DNA from: Tenacibaculum finnmarkense genomovar ulcerans
GTDB lineage: Bacteria > Bacteroidota > Bacteroidia > Flavobacteriales > Flavobacteriaceae
DNA length: 64,000 nucleotides
NCBI RefSeq assembly: GCF_900239495.1
Contig: NZ_OENE01000015.1
Coordinates: forward strand, 172,300-236,299
Direction of reading: 5' to 3'
The notes beneath the pieces are model-generated. The model saw nothing but the letters and a program-made list of their open reading frames with translations, was not told the DNA's origin and searched no databases. A program made the translations under genes and the position numbers. The number at the start of each line of letters is the position of its first letter. The stretch's first letter is position 1. Positions 44,653 through 53,621 of the stretch are shown piece by piece.

Positions 44653-45930
44653 TTAAACCGAAACTCGAACTTTCCCCGTTAATAACTGTTGCATCAAGCC
44701 TTTTTTAAGATTTTGATAATAGCTTTTCTTTTCTGATAAAACTCCTAACTTTTCATCTACGGAATTTAAAATTGAAGCGATTTTTTCTTGTTCTTTTAGT
44801 GGGGGAAGTGCAAATGTTATTTCTGAAAGATGTTTTGTGTAAATATGTACAACAGAATTTCCTTGTCCTAATTTTTTTGTCTGATTTCTAACTATACTAC
44901 TATTCATCGTATATGATAAGAATTTTGAATTTCCTTTATTTGGTCGATGAATTATAAGGTCTCCACTCGCAAAAACTTTTTCATTTCCGATATAAGTTAC
45001 ACATTTACCTATATCTTCTGCTGTTTCTCCTGAACCTGTAAAAAGTAAATCTCCACTATTGAAAGAATTACTTTTATCTGCTGAATCTTGGTTTATAAAT
45101 GATTTTAATTGATAAATAATAGTATCATAAATTGTATAAATTTCACCATAACGAATACATGAATATTTACCTTCTTTTAATATTTCAGATTTAGAAATAC
45201 CTTTTCCTTTAAAAAATTCTCCTATTTCCGCCAATCTCACAACCTCCCAACTCTTTGGAATTTCACCCAACGCCGATTTTTTAAATTCCGTATGTCCAAT
45301 TCCTTTGGATAACAGGCTTTGCATCAATCCTTTTTTTAAGTTTTTATTTTCGCTAATTTGTTCGTCTATTATTGATATTTTAGCATCTACGGTGCTTAGA
45401 ATTTCTGCGATTTTTTGTTGTTCTTGTAGTGGGGGAAGTGGAATATTTAAGGATTCGAAGATTGAAGAACTTATATTTGGAGGGTCTGTTCCAGTTAATT
45501 CCTTTTCCATTAAATTTATAAATGAAGACGAATTAAAAACTTGATACGCAAAATTTTTATTTAAATTTTCATCCTCTACAATACGCCCGACTCTTTGATT
45601 TAATAAAGAGCCTGAATCAAATTTACTAATTCTAGCAATTTTTAGTTTACCACTTAAAATTGGTCTTGTCATTGCTAAAATTATATCTCCTTCATGTAAA
45701 ACAAAGTCATTATTACGAATTTGAAAATCAAAAGGTAAATAAGATTTATCATCCCATTTAATTTTATTTACACCAACATTAGCAATTTTAACCCATCTAA
45801 TACCATTTTCACAGGAATCGGAACTTTTAAAAGCAAAACCACCTTTTAGTTTACAAACTTTCCCTAATTTCACAACCTCCCAATCCACAGGAATTTCTCC
45901 CAAAGCCGATTTTTTATATCCTACTTTCAT
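44653..45930 (-). CDS. hsdS: Type I restriction enzyme specificity subunit (locus 2)
   Basis: 425 residues with two TRDs. Each half begins the same way (ALGEIPVDWEVVKLG; ALGEIPKSWEVVRLA) and ends the same way (PPLQEQQKIAEILSTVDAKI to KKGLMQSLLSKG; PPLKEQEKIASILNSVDEKL to KKGLMQQLLTGK), so it is a clear internal duplication with different central recognition parts. It overlaps the hsdM stop by 4 bp (ATGA). At DNA level the two spacer starts share 32 of 34 bases (44777-44810 and 45407-45440), which could allow domain exchange. Confidence 0.93.
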   Translation of the reverse strand: MKVGYKKSALGEIPVDWEVVKLGKVCKLKGGFAFKSSDSCENGIRWVKIANVGVNKIKWDDKSYLPFDFQIRNNDFVLHEGDIILAMTRPILSGKLKIARISKFDSGSLLNQRVGRIVEDENLNKNFAYQVFNSSSFINLMEKELTGTDPPNISSSIFESLNIPLPPLQEQQKIAEILSTVDAKISIIDEQISENKNLKKGLMQSLLSKGIGHTEFKKSALGEIPKSWEVVRLAEIGEFFKGKGISKSEILKEGKYSCIRYGEIYTIYDTIIYQLKSFINQDSADKSNSFNSGDLLFTGSGETAEDIGKCVTYIGNEKVFASGDLIIHRPNKGNSKFLSYTMNSSIVRNQTKKLGQGNSVVHIYTKHLSEITFALPPLKEQEKIASILNSVDEKLGVLSEKKSYYQNLKKGLMQQLLTGKVRVSV

Positions 45931-47492
45931 ATCCCCAATTCTTTTAAAAACTCGTTTAATTTCGCATCAATTTCGGCTTCTTGTTTATGTAACTCGGCTA
46001 AATGCTGATGCACGGCTTTAATATCAATAATTTCTTCGGGTTCGCTGGTATCAATATAACGAGAAATATTTAGGTTATAATCGTTTTCTGCAATTTCAGA
46101 CATCGAAACGATACGCATATATTTATCAATTTCGATGGCTTTGTCGTATGCGTTTACAATTTTATTGATATGCTCGTCTAATAATTCATTTTGATTTTTT
46201 CCATCTTTATAATCAGCACTAGCATCAATAATAGTAACTTTATTTTTCTGATTTTCGGTTTTATTTTTATTGATAACCCAAATACTCGCAGGGATTCCCG
46301 TATTATAAAAAAGTGCCGATGGCAAGCCTATAATTGCTTCTATTAAATCATTTTCAAGCAAAGCTTTTCTTATTTTTCCTTCTGTACCGCTTCTAAAAAG
46401 TGTACCGTGTGGCAACACTACGCCCGCTTTTCCGTCTTGTTTTAATACCGCAATCATGTGTTGTAAAAAGGCTAAATCGGCATAAGCTCTTGGCGGTGTT
46501 CCGTATTGAAAACGCCCATATTTATTATCGCTTACTACTTTGTTATAATTTGGCGTTATTTTCTTTTCTTTACCGTTTTTATCAATTTTAGTTTCAATAT
46601 TTTTTTCGGCAGGAGTCCACCAACCACTCATAGAAAACGGCGGATTTGCTACCACACGATCAAACAATTTTAGTTCGTTTTCGCTGTTAAAATGTTTTGG
46701 AGCTACTAAAGTATCGCCTTTTTCTATTTTGGCATCGTTAAAATCGTGAAGCAACATATTTAATTTCCCGATAGCCCAAGTACTTAGGTTTTTCTCTTGT
46801 CCGTATAAACTTACATTTATATTTCCATTAATTTCGCCTTTAGGTTGCTGTGCGATATATCGTGCCGATTCTATTAACATTCCTCCCGAGCCACAAGTGG
46901 GGTCGTAAACAGATTGTTTTGGTTGTGGTTTTATCAGGTTTACAATAAGTTGCACCACGCCACGAGGTGTATAAAATTCGCCACCTTTTTTCCCTGCATC
47001 ATTGGCAAATTCTTTGATTAAAAATTCGTAGGCATCTCCTAGCAAATCGTTCGATTCTAAGTGGTCATTTCGTAGTGAATATTTATTAAAATGACGTAAT
47101 AATTGTTTTAAAAGGTCATCGCTTAACATTTCTTTATCGCCAAATTTAGTGGCTGTCATTACGCCTTCTAAATCTGTATTTTCAGATTCAATAGCACCAA
47201 AAGCTTCATCTATAATAACACCGATATTTTCCGTTTGCTCGGTAATATATTGCCATTGAGCTTTTTTAGGAAGTTTAAAAAACACCTCATCTTGGGCATC
47301 TTCTCTTGAAGAATTATCATTTTTCATGATATTTTCTACCTCTTCTTGAAAAACATCGTTAGAGCGTTTTAAAAAAAGCAGTCCGAAAATGTAGTTTTTA
47401 AAATCAGAAGAATCAATACTTCCACGTAATATATTTGCCGAATCCCAAAGCCAAGAGTTAAGAATATCTTTATTTAATTTATTGTCAGTCAT
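45927..47492 (-). CDS. hsdM: Type I N6-adenine methyltransferase subunit (locus 2)
   Basis: 521 residues. HsdM_N domain (ILNSWLWDSANILRGSIDSS), AdoMet motif DPTCGSGG (197-204), catalytic NPPF (283-286) in VVANPPFSMSGWW. It modifies adenine for locus 2. First gene of the minus-strand hsdM-hsdS pair, coupled to hsdS by a 4-bp overlap. Different lineage from the locus 1 HsdM (low similarity outside motifs). A MITE copy lies immediately upstream. Confidence 0.94.
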   Translation of the reverse strand: MTDNKLNKDILNSWLWDSANILRGSIDSSDFKNYIFGLLFLKRSNDVFQEEVENIMKNDNSSREDAQDEVFFKLPKKAQWQYITEQTENIGVIIDEAFGAIESENTDLEGVMTATKFGDKEMLSDDLLKQLLRHFNKYSLRNDHLESNDLLGDAYEFLIKEFANDAGKKGGEFYTPRGVVQLIVNLIKPQPKQSVYDPTCGSGGMLIESARYIAQQPKGEINGNINVSLYGQEKNLSTWAIGKLNMLLHDFNDAKIEKGDTLVAPKHFNSENELKLFDRVVANPPFSMSGWWTPAEKNIETKIDKNGKEKKITPNYNKVVSDNKYGRFQYGTPPRAYADLAFLQHMIAVLKQDGKAGVVLPHGTLFRSGTEGKIRKALLENDLIEAIIGLPSALFYNTGIPASIWVINKNKTENQKNKVTIIDASADYKDGKNQNELLDEHINKIVNAYDKAIEIDKYMRIVSMSEIAENDYNLNISRYIDTSEPEEIIDIKAVHQHLAELHKQEAEIDAKLNEFLKELGI

Positions 47493-47553
47493 TTAATTTT
47501 TGATGAATTATTTTGTGTTTACTCTAGGGGTAATATAAATTTTTATTGTAAAA

Positions 47554-47900
47554 AAGCCTATTAAAATAAAATAAACGTCATACTTAATTTAGTTCAGCAT
47601 CGCATCAAAAGGAGAACTTCGGCAAATCAGGATGCGATTTCTTATTTTTCTGTTATATTTTTTTTTCAATGCTATTCAATAATAATTTTATTGACAAAAA
47701 CTGTCAGTTCGAGTGATTTTTTCCTTCAAAAAAATGGTATCGAGAACTTTTTTATCCTCAAAACTCATCAATATAAAACAATTCAAATTCTCGATACAAT
47801 TTTAATTCCTTTTAGTCATTAAAATCACTCGAATTGACAAATTCAATTTACTGTTTTTATACTACAAAATTTTTTCAGATGAAATTTAAATAACCTCTAA
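47554..47900. repeat. MITE-like repeat, copy 5 (rearranged)
   Basis: Contains AAGCCTATTAAAA at the left and TTCAGATGAAATTTAAA then CCTCTAA at the right. The modules are in a different order from copy 2: CGGCAAATCAGGATGCGATT comes first, then the full CTGTCAGTTCGAGTG dyad with TATCGAGAAC/TTCTCGATA. It fills the gap 47493-47936 between hsdM and the right direct repeat. Confidence 0.7.
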
Positions 47901-47922
47901 AGAAAATAAATATTTAAAAAAC

Positions 47923-47954
47923 TTGCAATAATCAAAAAAAAGGTTGTAAATTTG
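47923..47954 (+). promoter_or_regulatory. Promoter of right tRNA-Ser
   Basis: TTG (47923-47925), 21-nt spacer, TAAATTTG (47947-47954). A fuller match than at the left copy, whose upstream element is missing. Confidence 0.6.
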
Positions 47955-48111
47955 CAACCGCTAACAACTAATACTTATTTAGCAGGTCTGGAGAAATGGC
48001 AGAGTGGTCGAATGCGGCGGTCTTGAAAACCGTTGTACTGCAAGGTACCGGGGGTTCGAATCCCTCTTTCTCCGCACAAAACCGAAACATTTAGTTGTTT
48101 CGGTTTTTTTT
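47937..48111. repeat. Direct repeat with tRNA-Ser, right copy
   Basis: Partner of 38453-38627, nearly identical over about 175 bp, comprising the -7 element, tRNA-Ser and its CCGAAACA/TGTTTCGG terminator. It marks the right edge of restriction locus 2. Confidence 0.88.
47990..48074 (+). tRNA. tRNA-Ser (TGA), right copy
   Basis: Same 85-nt class II tRNA as at 38506-38590, no base differences seen, anticodon TGA. Its terminator hairpin lies at 48076-48111. Redundancy of this tRNA is explained by the flanking direct repeats. Confidence 0.94.
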
Positions 48112-48222
48112 GTCCTAAAAACAAGGTTTTTATCATTTCTAAACTTCATTATCAAAAGATTTTTCTTTTTAGTTATTTTTAATAACTTAGCTCATAATAC
48201 TAAAGCAGAACACTTTTATATT

Positions 48223-49305
48223 ATGGAATTTTTACTAATTATTTTCTTATTATTTATAATATCTCTCTTTTTTGCTATTAAATTAAAAGCATCAGCAGGT
48301 ACTATTATTACAGTTATAATTCATTTAATTACTTTTATTCCTTTTCTGTTTTGCTTGCTAGTTAGTGCTGAACACAACATAGCCATAGATCCAATGGACC
48401 AAGGCTACACTCCTCTTGGGCAAAAACATATGCTCACTGTTTTTGTTTTTTACATATTATATGTTATTTCTAAAATTTTAATTTGGAAGAAAAGTAAAAT
48501 ACTACCACCACTTACTTGGGGTATTGCAACTGTTTTTGTCGTTATTGGTATTGTTTTAAATGTTTTTATCATCCTTCAAACATCCTATTCAAATGATATG
48601 TTTGAATTCAATTCCGCCTCGCTTATTAATACCTCAACAAACAATAATGCAATAACATTTTTTTTATTTTATCCTTTTATATCTAGCATTACTTCTTTTT
48701 ACATATTAGCTAAAAGTTTTAATACTGTCGCTAATCATTTTGATGAGTATCAATACCAAAACTCGATTCTAAATTATTTACATAAAACACTTTTCAAAAT
48801 AAAATCATATCCCTTACTAATACTAATGTTAATTTTTCCTGTTTTTTGTGTGATAACCATCATTTTAATGCTATTTGGGCAAGATGCTGACAGCATGATA
48901 AAGGTATTTACTGATACTACAACTTGGCGTTTTTCTCAACAATCACATCCACCAGCACTAGACCATAAAGGACACTATTTATGTACTGTTGCAGCACGAG
49001 GAAACCCAAGTATTGTAAAACCGATAAGAATAGGAAAAAGACACGGAAAACCAATTGTAATAAATAGGCAATTAATGATTGCCAATGCTTTTGAAGATTT
49101 AATTCAAGTTAATTACCCGAAAACACATCATTTTATTCGTAAAAATTATGATACTTACGGCTATAATTTATCCAAAGTTATAAATACGCCTTTCAAATCT
49201 GATGTAACATACATAATAATGAAACCACTAGAATGGTTCTTTATTATTTTTCTATATCTATTTTGCACGAAGCCAGAAGAATTAATCAAAAGACAATACA
49301 GATAA
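48223..49305 (+). CDS. Multi-span membrane protein, DUF6688-like
   Basis: 360 residues from the ATG at 48223 (MEFLLIIFLLFIISLFF). A longer frame begins inside tRNA-Ser and is rejected as a start. About six hydrophobic helices fill residues 1-225 and the last 30 residues; the region between (HYLCTVAARGNPSIVKPIRI to INRQLMIANAFEDLIQVNYP and YDTYGYNLSK) is soluble and looks strongly conserved. I recall similar Bacteroidota proteins as DUF6688, but this is from memory. Function unknown. The lipoprotein gene follows after 50 bp. Confidence 0.6.
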   Translation: MEFLLIIFLLFIISLFFAIKLKASAGTIITVIIHLITFIPFLFCLLVSAEHNIAIDPMDQGYTPLGQKHMLTVFVFYILYVISKILIWKKSKILPPLTWGIATVFVVIGIVLNVFIILQTSYSNDMFEFNSASLINTSTNNNAITFFLFYPFISSITSFYILAKSFNTVANHFDEYQYQNSILNYLHKTLFKIKSYPLLILMLIFPVFCVITIILMLFGQDADSMIKVFTDTTTWRFSQQSHPPALDHKGHYLCTVAARGNPSIVKPIRIGKRHGKPIVINRQLMIANAFEDLIQVNYPKTHHFIRKNYDTYGYNLSKVINTPFKSDVTYIIMKPLEWFFIIFLYLFCTKPEELIKRQYR

Positions 49306-49355
49306 CATTTTATAAAAACCCAGTACTTTTACATACTAATTATCAATAATTTAAT

Positions 49356-50279
49356 ATGAAAACATACCTAAAATTAATATGCTACATATCATTAATAGCT
49401 GTTTTATATAGTTGTAAAACCACAAAACCCGTAGTAAAAGAAGTAATAGAAAAAGTAGAAGAAGTCGAAGAAGTAGAAACTAATATTACATTTAAAAACT
49501 CATTAAATATTTCGCTTAAAAACTCAAATAATGAATTTATAATAGAAAATAATCTTATAAATAAATTATCCGAAGAATTGATTTTTAAAGATATTGCCCC
49601 AAGTTATTATATGAATATTGAAGGTGTTTACAATATTCCTAAAAATATTAGGCAGATTACTTCTTCAACAAAATATGAGTTATACGATTACTATTTTGAT
49701 AAAAAAGGCAAATTAGACTCTTTATATTCTAAAAGAAATGGCTCGTATAAAGTTAATTATAATAAAAATGGTTTAATTGACTATATTAAAAAAACCAAAA
49801 CATACAAAAATTCTAAAAGGATAAAATCAACAAAATATCTAACATACTTTGCTACAGATAAAAATACGATTACAAAATATGAAACTAATAACAAGAACTT
49901 AATAGTCTCTAATAATACATTTAGTCATAAATTCAGTTATAATAATAAAGGCGAAATTATTAAAACAAATTATAATAAACCTATTGATAGTAACTTTATT
50001 GAATATTATACATTTAATAAAAATCTGTCAACTATAAAATTAATAAAAGCAATAGCTGGTACATATTTTTTTATCAAAGGATATAAATTAGATAATAATG
50101 GTAAAATTATAAATACTTATTTCACCAATTATGCTATGGATTTAAATTCCAATTCGGTAAAATTAGATAAAATTTTATACAAAGATGACAGTCCTGCTTT
50201 ACTCACTAAATACGATAAAAACAAACGTGTTTTAGTAATTGAAAATAACAAAATCAAACACATATATAAATATTATTAA
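49356..50279 (+). CDS. Hypothetical lipoprotein
   Basis: 307 residues. Lipoprotein signal with Cys20 (ISLIAVLYSCKTTKP), a Glu/Val-rich coil (VVKEVIEKVEEVEEVET) and then a repeated beta pattern in which short YxYxxKGxI-like units recur (YDYYFDKKGKLDSLYSK, YKVNYNKNGLIDYIKK, FSYNNKGEIIKTNYNK). This resembles the repeat type seen in Bacteroidota YD/WD-like surface lipoproteins, but no family can be named. Very Asn/Lys-rich. It may be co-transcribed with the preceding membrane protein gene. Confidence 0.6.
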   Translation: MKTYLKLICYISLIAVLYSCKTTKPVVKEVIEKVEEVEEVETNITFKNSLNISLKNSNNEFIIENNLINKLSEELIFKDIAPSYYMNIEGVYNIPKNIRQITSSTKYELYDYYFDKKGKLDSLYSKRNGSYKVNYNKNGLIDYIKKTKTYKNSKRIKSTKYLTYFATDKNTITKYETNNKNLIVSNNTFSHKFSYNNKGEIIKTNYNKPIDSNFIEYYTFNKNLSTIKLIKAIAGTYFFIKGYKLDNNGKIINTYFTNYAMDLNSNSVKLDKILYKDDSPALLTKYDKNKRVLVIENNKIKHIYKYY

Positions 50280-50306
50280 TCATTTATTATTTCAAAAAAC
50301 GCATAA

Positions 50307-50339
50307 AAAAAGCTACATTACCTAGGTAATATAGCTTTT
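50307..50339. terminator. Bidirectional terminator
   Basis: AAAAGCTA-C-ATTACC/GGTAAT-A-TAGCTTTT hairpin with one internal mismatch, between convergent genes. Confidence 0.75.
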
Positions 50340-50367
50340 AAAATAAATGATACTTTTGGGTTACTGC

Positions 50368-51195
50368 TTACTTCTTAAAAAGTTTAGCCGTCCCTTTAAA
50401 ACCTTTTAATTCTATTGTAGGTTCGCCATATATTGCTACTTCACTTTTACCTTGGGCATATAAAATTAACTTTTTTCCTGCATATATAGAAGCATCTGCA
50501 CTCCCTGAAGTATATACATCTAGCTCAGAAATTTTCATTTCCTTTGCTTTCATATCAGCAGCTTCTTTTAAACTAAAGCTTGCTTTTTTAGCTTCTCCTT
50601 CTAAACTTAAATCGGCTGAATTCATTAATTTAGCGGTAACATTATCGGCTAAAACATGAGCCTCTAGCCTTGCTTTATCCGACATTAAAAAAGTGGTATT
50701 CGTTGCTTTTATTTTTAACGCCCCCTTTGATTTTCCAAGCATATTTACAGTAACTTCTTCCGCTTTTAAATCTAATTCAAACTCACTTGAGTTATAGCAA
50801 TCAATATGCATTACTTTTGAGTTGAATACTCCGTCTCCTTTTATTTTAGCCCCATTTTTTAAGGTGATTTTTTCAAGTTTTACAAAATCTAATGCTATTT
50901 TAAGTTTTTTACTCCTTGCTATTTTATGTGTTGTTGAAATTTTAAGAACACTGTCTATTACTACAAAATTAATAACTTCGTGTAAATTTTTATCCGTAGT
51001 TAATACATAACTGTTTTTAGTAGCCTGATTTATACTTAGCTCTAAAGCATCGTCAATTTCAATTTTATAAAACGCTTTATCAATAGATTTACTCGTTGTT
51101 ATTACCTGTTTATTTCCTTTAATTTTCTGTTTATCCTGAGCAAGTACTACGGTACTAATCATTACTGAAAACACGACTAAAATTATTTTTTTCAT
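50368..51195 (-). CDS. GIN-domain (DUF2807) exported protein
   Basis: 275 residues, signal peptide MKKIILVVFSVMISTVVLAQ. The rest is a regular beta-helix of about 20-residue turns (for example LEKITLKNGAKIKGDGVFNS, MHIDCYNSSEFELDLKAEEV, LDVYTSGSADASIYA), the head GIN/DUF2807 fold. Such proteins are common in Bacteroidota, often near PspC operons; role unknown, location periplasmic or surface. Single gene on its strand between two terminators. Confidence 0.82.
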   Translation of the reverse strand: MKKIILVVFSVMISTVVLAQDKQKIKGNKQVITTSKSIDKAFYKIEIDDALELSINQATKNSYVLTTDKNLHEVINFVVIDSVLKISTTHKIARSKKLKIALDFVKLEKITLKNGAKIKGDGVFNSKVMHIDCYNSSEFELDLKAEEVTVNMLGKSKGALKIKATNTTFLMSDKARLEAHVLADNVTAKLMNSADLSLEGEAKKASFSLKEAADMKAKEMKISELDVYTSGSADASIYAGKKLILYAQGKSEVAIYGEPTIELKGFKGTAKLFKK

Positions 51196-51292
51196 GGTAT
51201 TAATTTTAAATTATAGTTAAGGTTATTAAACCATATTTAAGACCCCTAAACCATCAGTAAGTCACTAGTTATATATTTAATCCTCATAAAAA

Positions 51293-51320
51293 AAACCTAG
51301 CGCTTTTACACACTAGGTTT
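51293..51320. terminator. Hairpin downstream of ygiQ
   Basis: AAACCTAG / CTAGGTTT with a 12-nt loop, A-run on one side and T on the other; probably terminates the minus-strand radical SAM gene. Confidence 0.65.
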
Positions 51321-51360
51321 ATATTGACTTTAAATATTTTTTACGCTTTCAAAAACAAAT

Positions 51361-53496
51361 TTACCTTCTCCTTTTTTTGTTTTTAGGAGCGCTGTATTTT
51401 TTAGTTTCTTTCGCTTCCGTTTTAGAACCACCGTTATTTTGGCTTTCTTTTGCGTTTACTCTAGGCGCTCTATAATTTTTATTTTTACGTTGATTAAAAG
51501 GCACTTTTTCATCCAATTGATTTTTAGTACTTTTTGTATCTCTTGTATTTTTTACAGCTGTTTTAGGCGATCGGTAATTTTTACTTTTTCGCTTATTAAA
51601 AGGAACTGCATCATCAAAGGTATTTTTAGCATCTTTTGCTCCTGTATTCTTTTTCCACGAATTATTTTCAGGCAATAATTTTTTAAGTAAATCTGTTCGT
51701 CCTACTTTGTTCAGCGTATTACGAATCCAATCTTTATTTTCTTTTTTATACCAAAAGAAAAATCGATGTTGATCTTCCTTTTCCTTGGCTGTTTTCGGTG
51801 TTTTTGTTGGTTTTAACGTATAAGGATGATATCCGCTGTAATAAATTACGGTAGCCACTGTCATTGGCGTAGGCGTAAACCCTTGCACTTGCTCTAGCTG
51901 AAACCCCATATCTTTTGTTTCGGCAGCCAAATTTGCCATATCTTCTTTTTCACAGGCTGGGTGATTCGATATAAAATAAGGAATTAACTGAAGCTTTAAT
52001 TTTTTCTTGATATTAATACGGTCAAACCTATCTTTAAACATGTGAAAATATTTAAATGATGGCTTACGCATTAACTTTAAAACAGGGTCAGAAGTATGTT
52101 CTGGCGCTACTTTTAAACGCCCCGAAACATGATTGGTCATCACCTCTTCTGTATAGGCATCTAACTCTTTTGGGTCGGCATTTTTATTGAATTCTGGCAC
52201 CAACATATCATGCCTGATACCACTTCCAATAAATGATTTTTTTATCTTCGGATGCGCATCAACAGCTTTATAAAGGTCTGTTAATGGTTTATGCGAAGTA
52301 TCTAAATTACTACAAATTACTGGCGAAATACAAGAAGGCGCCACACATTTATCACAAATAGATTGGATTTTTCCTTTCATCTGATACATATTCGCAGAAG
52401 GCCCACCAATATCAGATAAATATCCTTTAAAATCGTCCATTTTAGTAACGGTATCGACTTCTTTTAATACCGATTCTTGACTACGACTAGCAATAAATTT
52501 TCCTTGATGTGCCGATATTGTACAAAAACTACAACCTCCAAAACATCCACGGTGAATATTTATTGAAAATTTAATCATTTCAAACGCAGGAATTGGTCCA
52601 CGTTTATCGTATTTTGGATGCGGTAATCGTGTAAAAGGCAAATCAAAAGAAGCATCAATTTCTCCTTCGGTCATTGTTGCACACGGCGGATTAATCATCA
52701 GTTTTTTATTACCAACCTTTTGAAAAATACGACGTGCATATAATTTATTCGACTCCTGCTCTATTACCTTAAAGTTCGATGCAAATGTTTTTTTATCCTT
52801 TAAACAAGCCTCGTGAGAATTAATTTCTACATCCTCCCAATTTTTATTCTTCGGAACATTTTCATGTTCATCAATAAGAACAGCGGTTTGTTTTATCGTT
52901 TTTAAACTCGAAAACGGCACCCCTTTTTGTAACAGCTCTACAATTTCTCGTAAAGGTTGCTCACCCATTCCATACACCAACATATCTGCTTTAGAAGTTT
53001 CTAAAATAGTTGGTAATAATTTATCCGACCAATAATCGTAATGGGTAACACGACGCAATGAAGCCTCAATACCACCAATTAAAACTGGAGTGTCAGGGAA
53101 TTTTTCTTTTAATATTTTTGAATATACCGATGTTGCATAATCAGGTCGAAACCCTTTATCACCATTTGGTGTATATGCGTCTTTATCACGACGGCGTTTA
53201 CTTGCCGTATAATTACTCACCATCGGATCCATACATCCGCCCGTTACTCCGAAGAATAAGCGGGGTTTTCCTAATTTCTCAAAATCTTGTAAATTATCAT
53301 TTACACTAGGTTGTGGTACAATTGCTACTCGCAAACCATAACTTTCTAGTATTCGTCCTATTACTGCCGGACCAAATGATGGGTGATCTACATATGCATC
53401 TCCACTGAAGAGAATTACATCTAATTCTTCCCATCCTCTTAACTTAACCTCCTTATTTGTAGTCGGTAACCAATCTGAAACTCGTCTTATTCCCAT
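51361..53496 (-). CDS. ygiQ: YgiQ family radical SAM protein (UPF0313)
   Basis: 711 residues from the ATG at 53496 (MGIRRVSDWLPTTNKEV). An upstream ATG at 53535 is rejected because a promoter lies between. The N-terminal part (SGDAYVDHPSFGPAVIGRIL) resembles a B12-binding-like fold and the radical SAM core has HRGCFGGCSFCTISAHQG (CxxxCxxC). The C-terminal 100 residues are a basic repeat-rich tail with three VPFNxRKxKNYRxP-type units (AVPFNKRKSKNYRSP, KVPFNQRKNKNYRAP). The substrate is unknown. The basic tail suggests nucleic-acid or ribosome contact, by inference only. Confidence 0.85.
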   Translation of the reverse strand: MGIRRVSDWLPTTNKEVKLRGWEELDVILFSGDAYVDHPSFGPAVIGRILESYGLRVAIVPQPSVNDNLQDFEKLGKPRLFFGVTGGCMDPMVSNYTASKRRRDKDAYTPNGDKGFRPDYATSVYSKILKEKFPDTPVLIGGIEASLRRVTHYDYWSDKLLPTILETSKADMLVYGMGEQPLREIVELLQKGVPFSSLKTIKQTAVLIDEHENVPKNKNWEDVEINSHEACLKDKKTFASNFKVIEQESNKLYARRIFQKVGNKKLMINPPCATMTEGEIDASFDLPFTRLPHPKYDKRGPIPAFEMIKFSINIHRGCFGGCSFCTISAHQGKFIASRSQESVLKEVDTVTKMDDFKGYLSDIGGPSANMYQMKGKIQSICDKCVAPSCISPVICSNLDTSHKPLTDLYKAVDAHPKIKKSFIGSGIRHDMLVPEFNKNADPKELDAYTEEVMTNHVSGRLKVAPEHTSDPVLKLMRKPSFKYFHMFKDRFDRINIKKKLKLQLIPYFISNHPACEKEDMANLAAETKDMGFQLEQVQGFTPTPMTVATVIYYSGYHPYTLKPTKTPKTAKEKEDQHRFFFWYKKENKDWIRNTLNKVGRTDLLKKLLPENNSWKKNTGAKDAKNTFDDAVPFNKRKSKNYRSPKTAVKNTRDTKSTKNQLDEKVPFNQRKNKNYRAPRVNAKESQNNGGSKTEAKETKKYSAPKNKKRRR

Positions 53497-53503
53497 GCCG
53501 CTG

Positions 53504-53535
53504 CAAAGGTACAACGTTTTAGTTGATATTACCAA
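53504..53535 (-). promoter_or_regulatory. Promoter of ygiQ, close to the start codon
   Basis: On the minus strand TTG (53533-53535), 21-nt spacer, TACCTTTG (53504-53511), then only 7 nt to the ATG. It supports the start at 53496 and suggests a leaderless mRNA. Confidence 0.65.
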
Positions 53536-53621
53536 GCTTAAAAAAAGATGTTAAATTTAGTAATAAAAAATGTAACTTATCCTATTTTTAGGACACTAAT
53601 TATACCTAACAAAATATTCTC

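Noticed and set aside
48004..48222. Longer start of the membrane protein, beginning inside tRNA-Ser
   Set aside because: The first 24 residues are a translation of the tRNA and its terminator; the membrane protein starts naturally at 48223.
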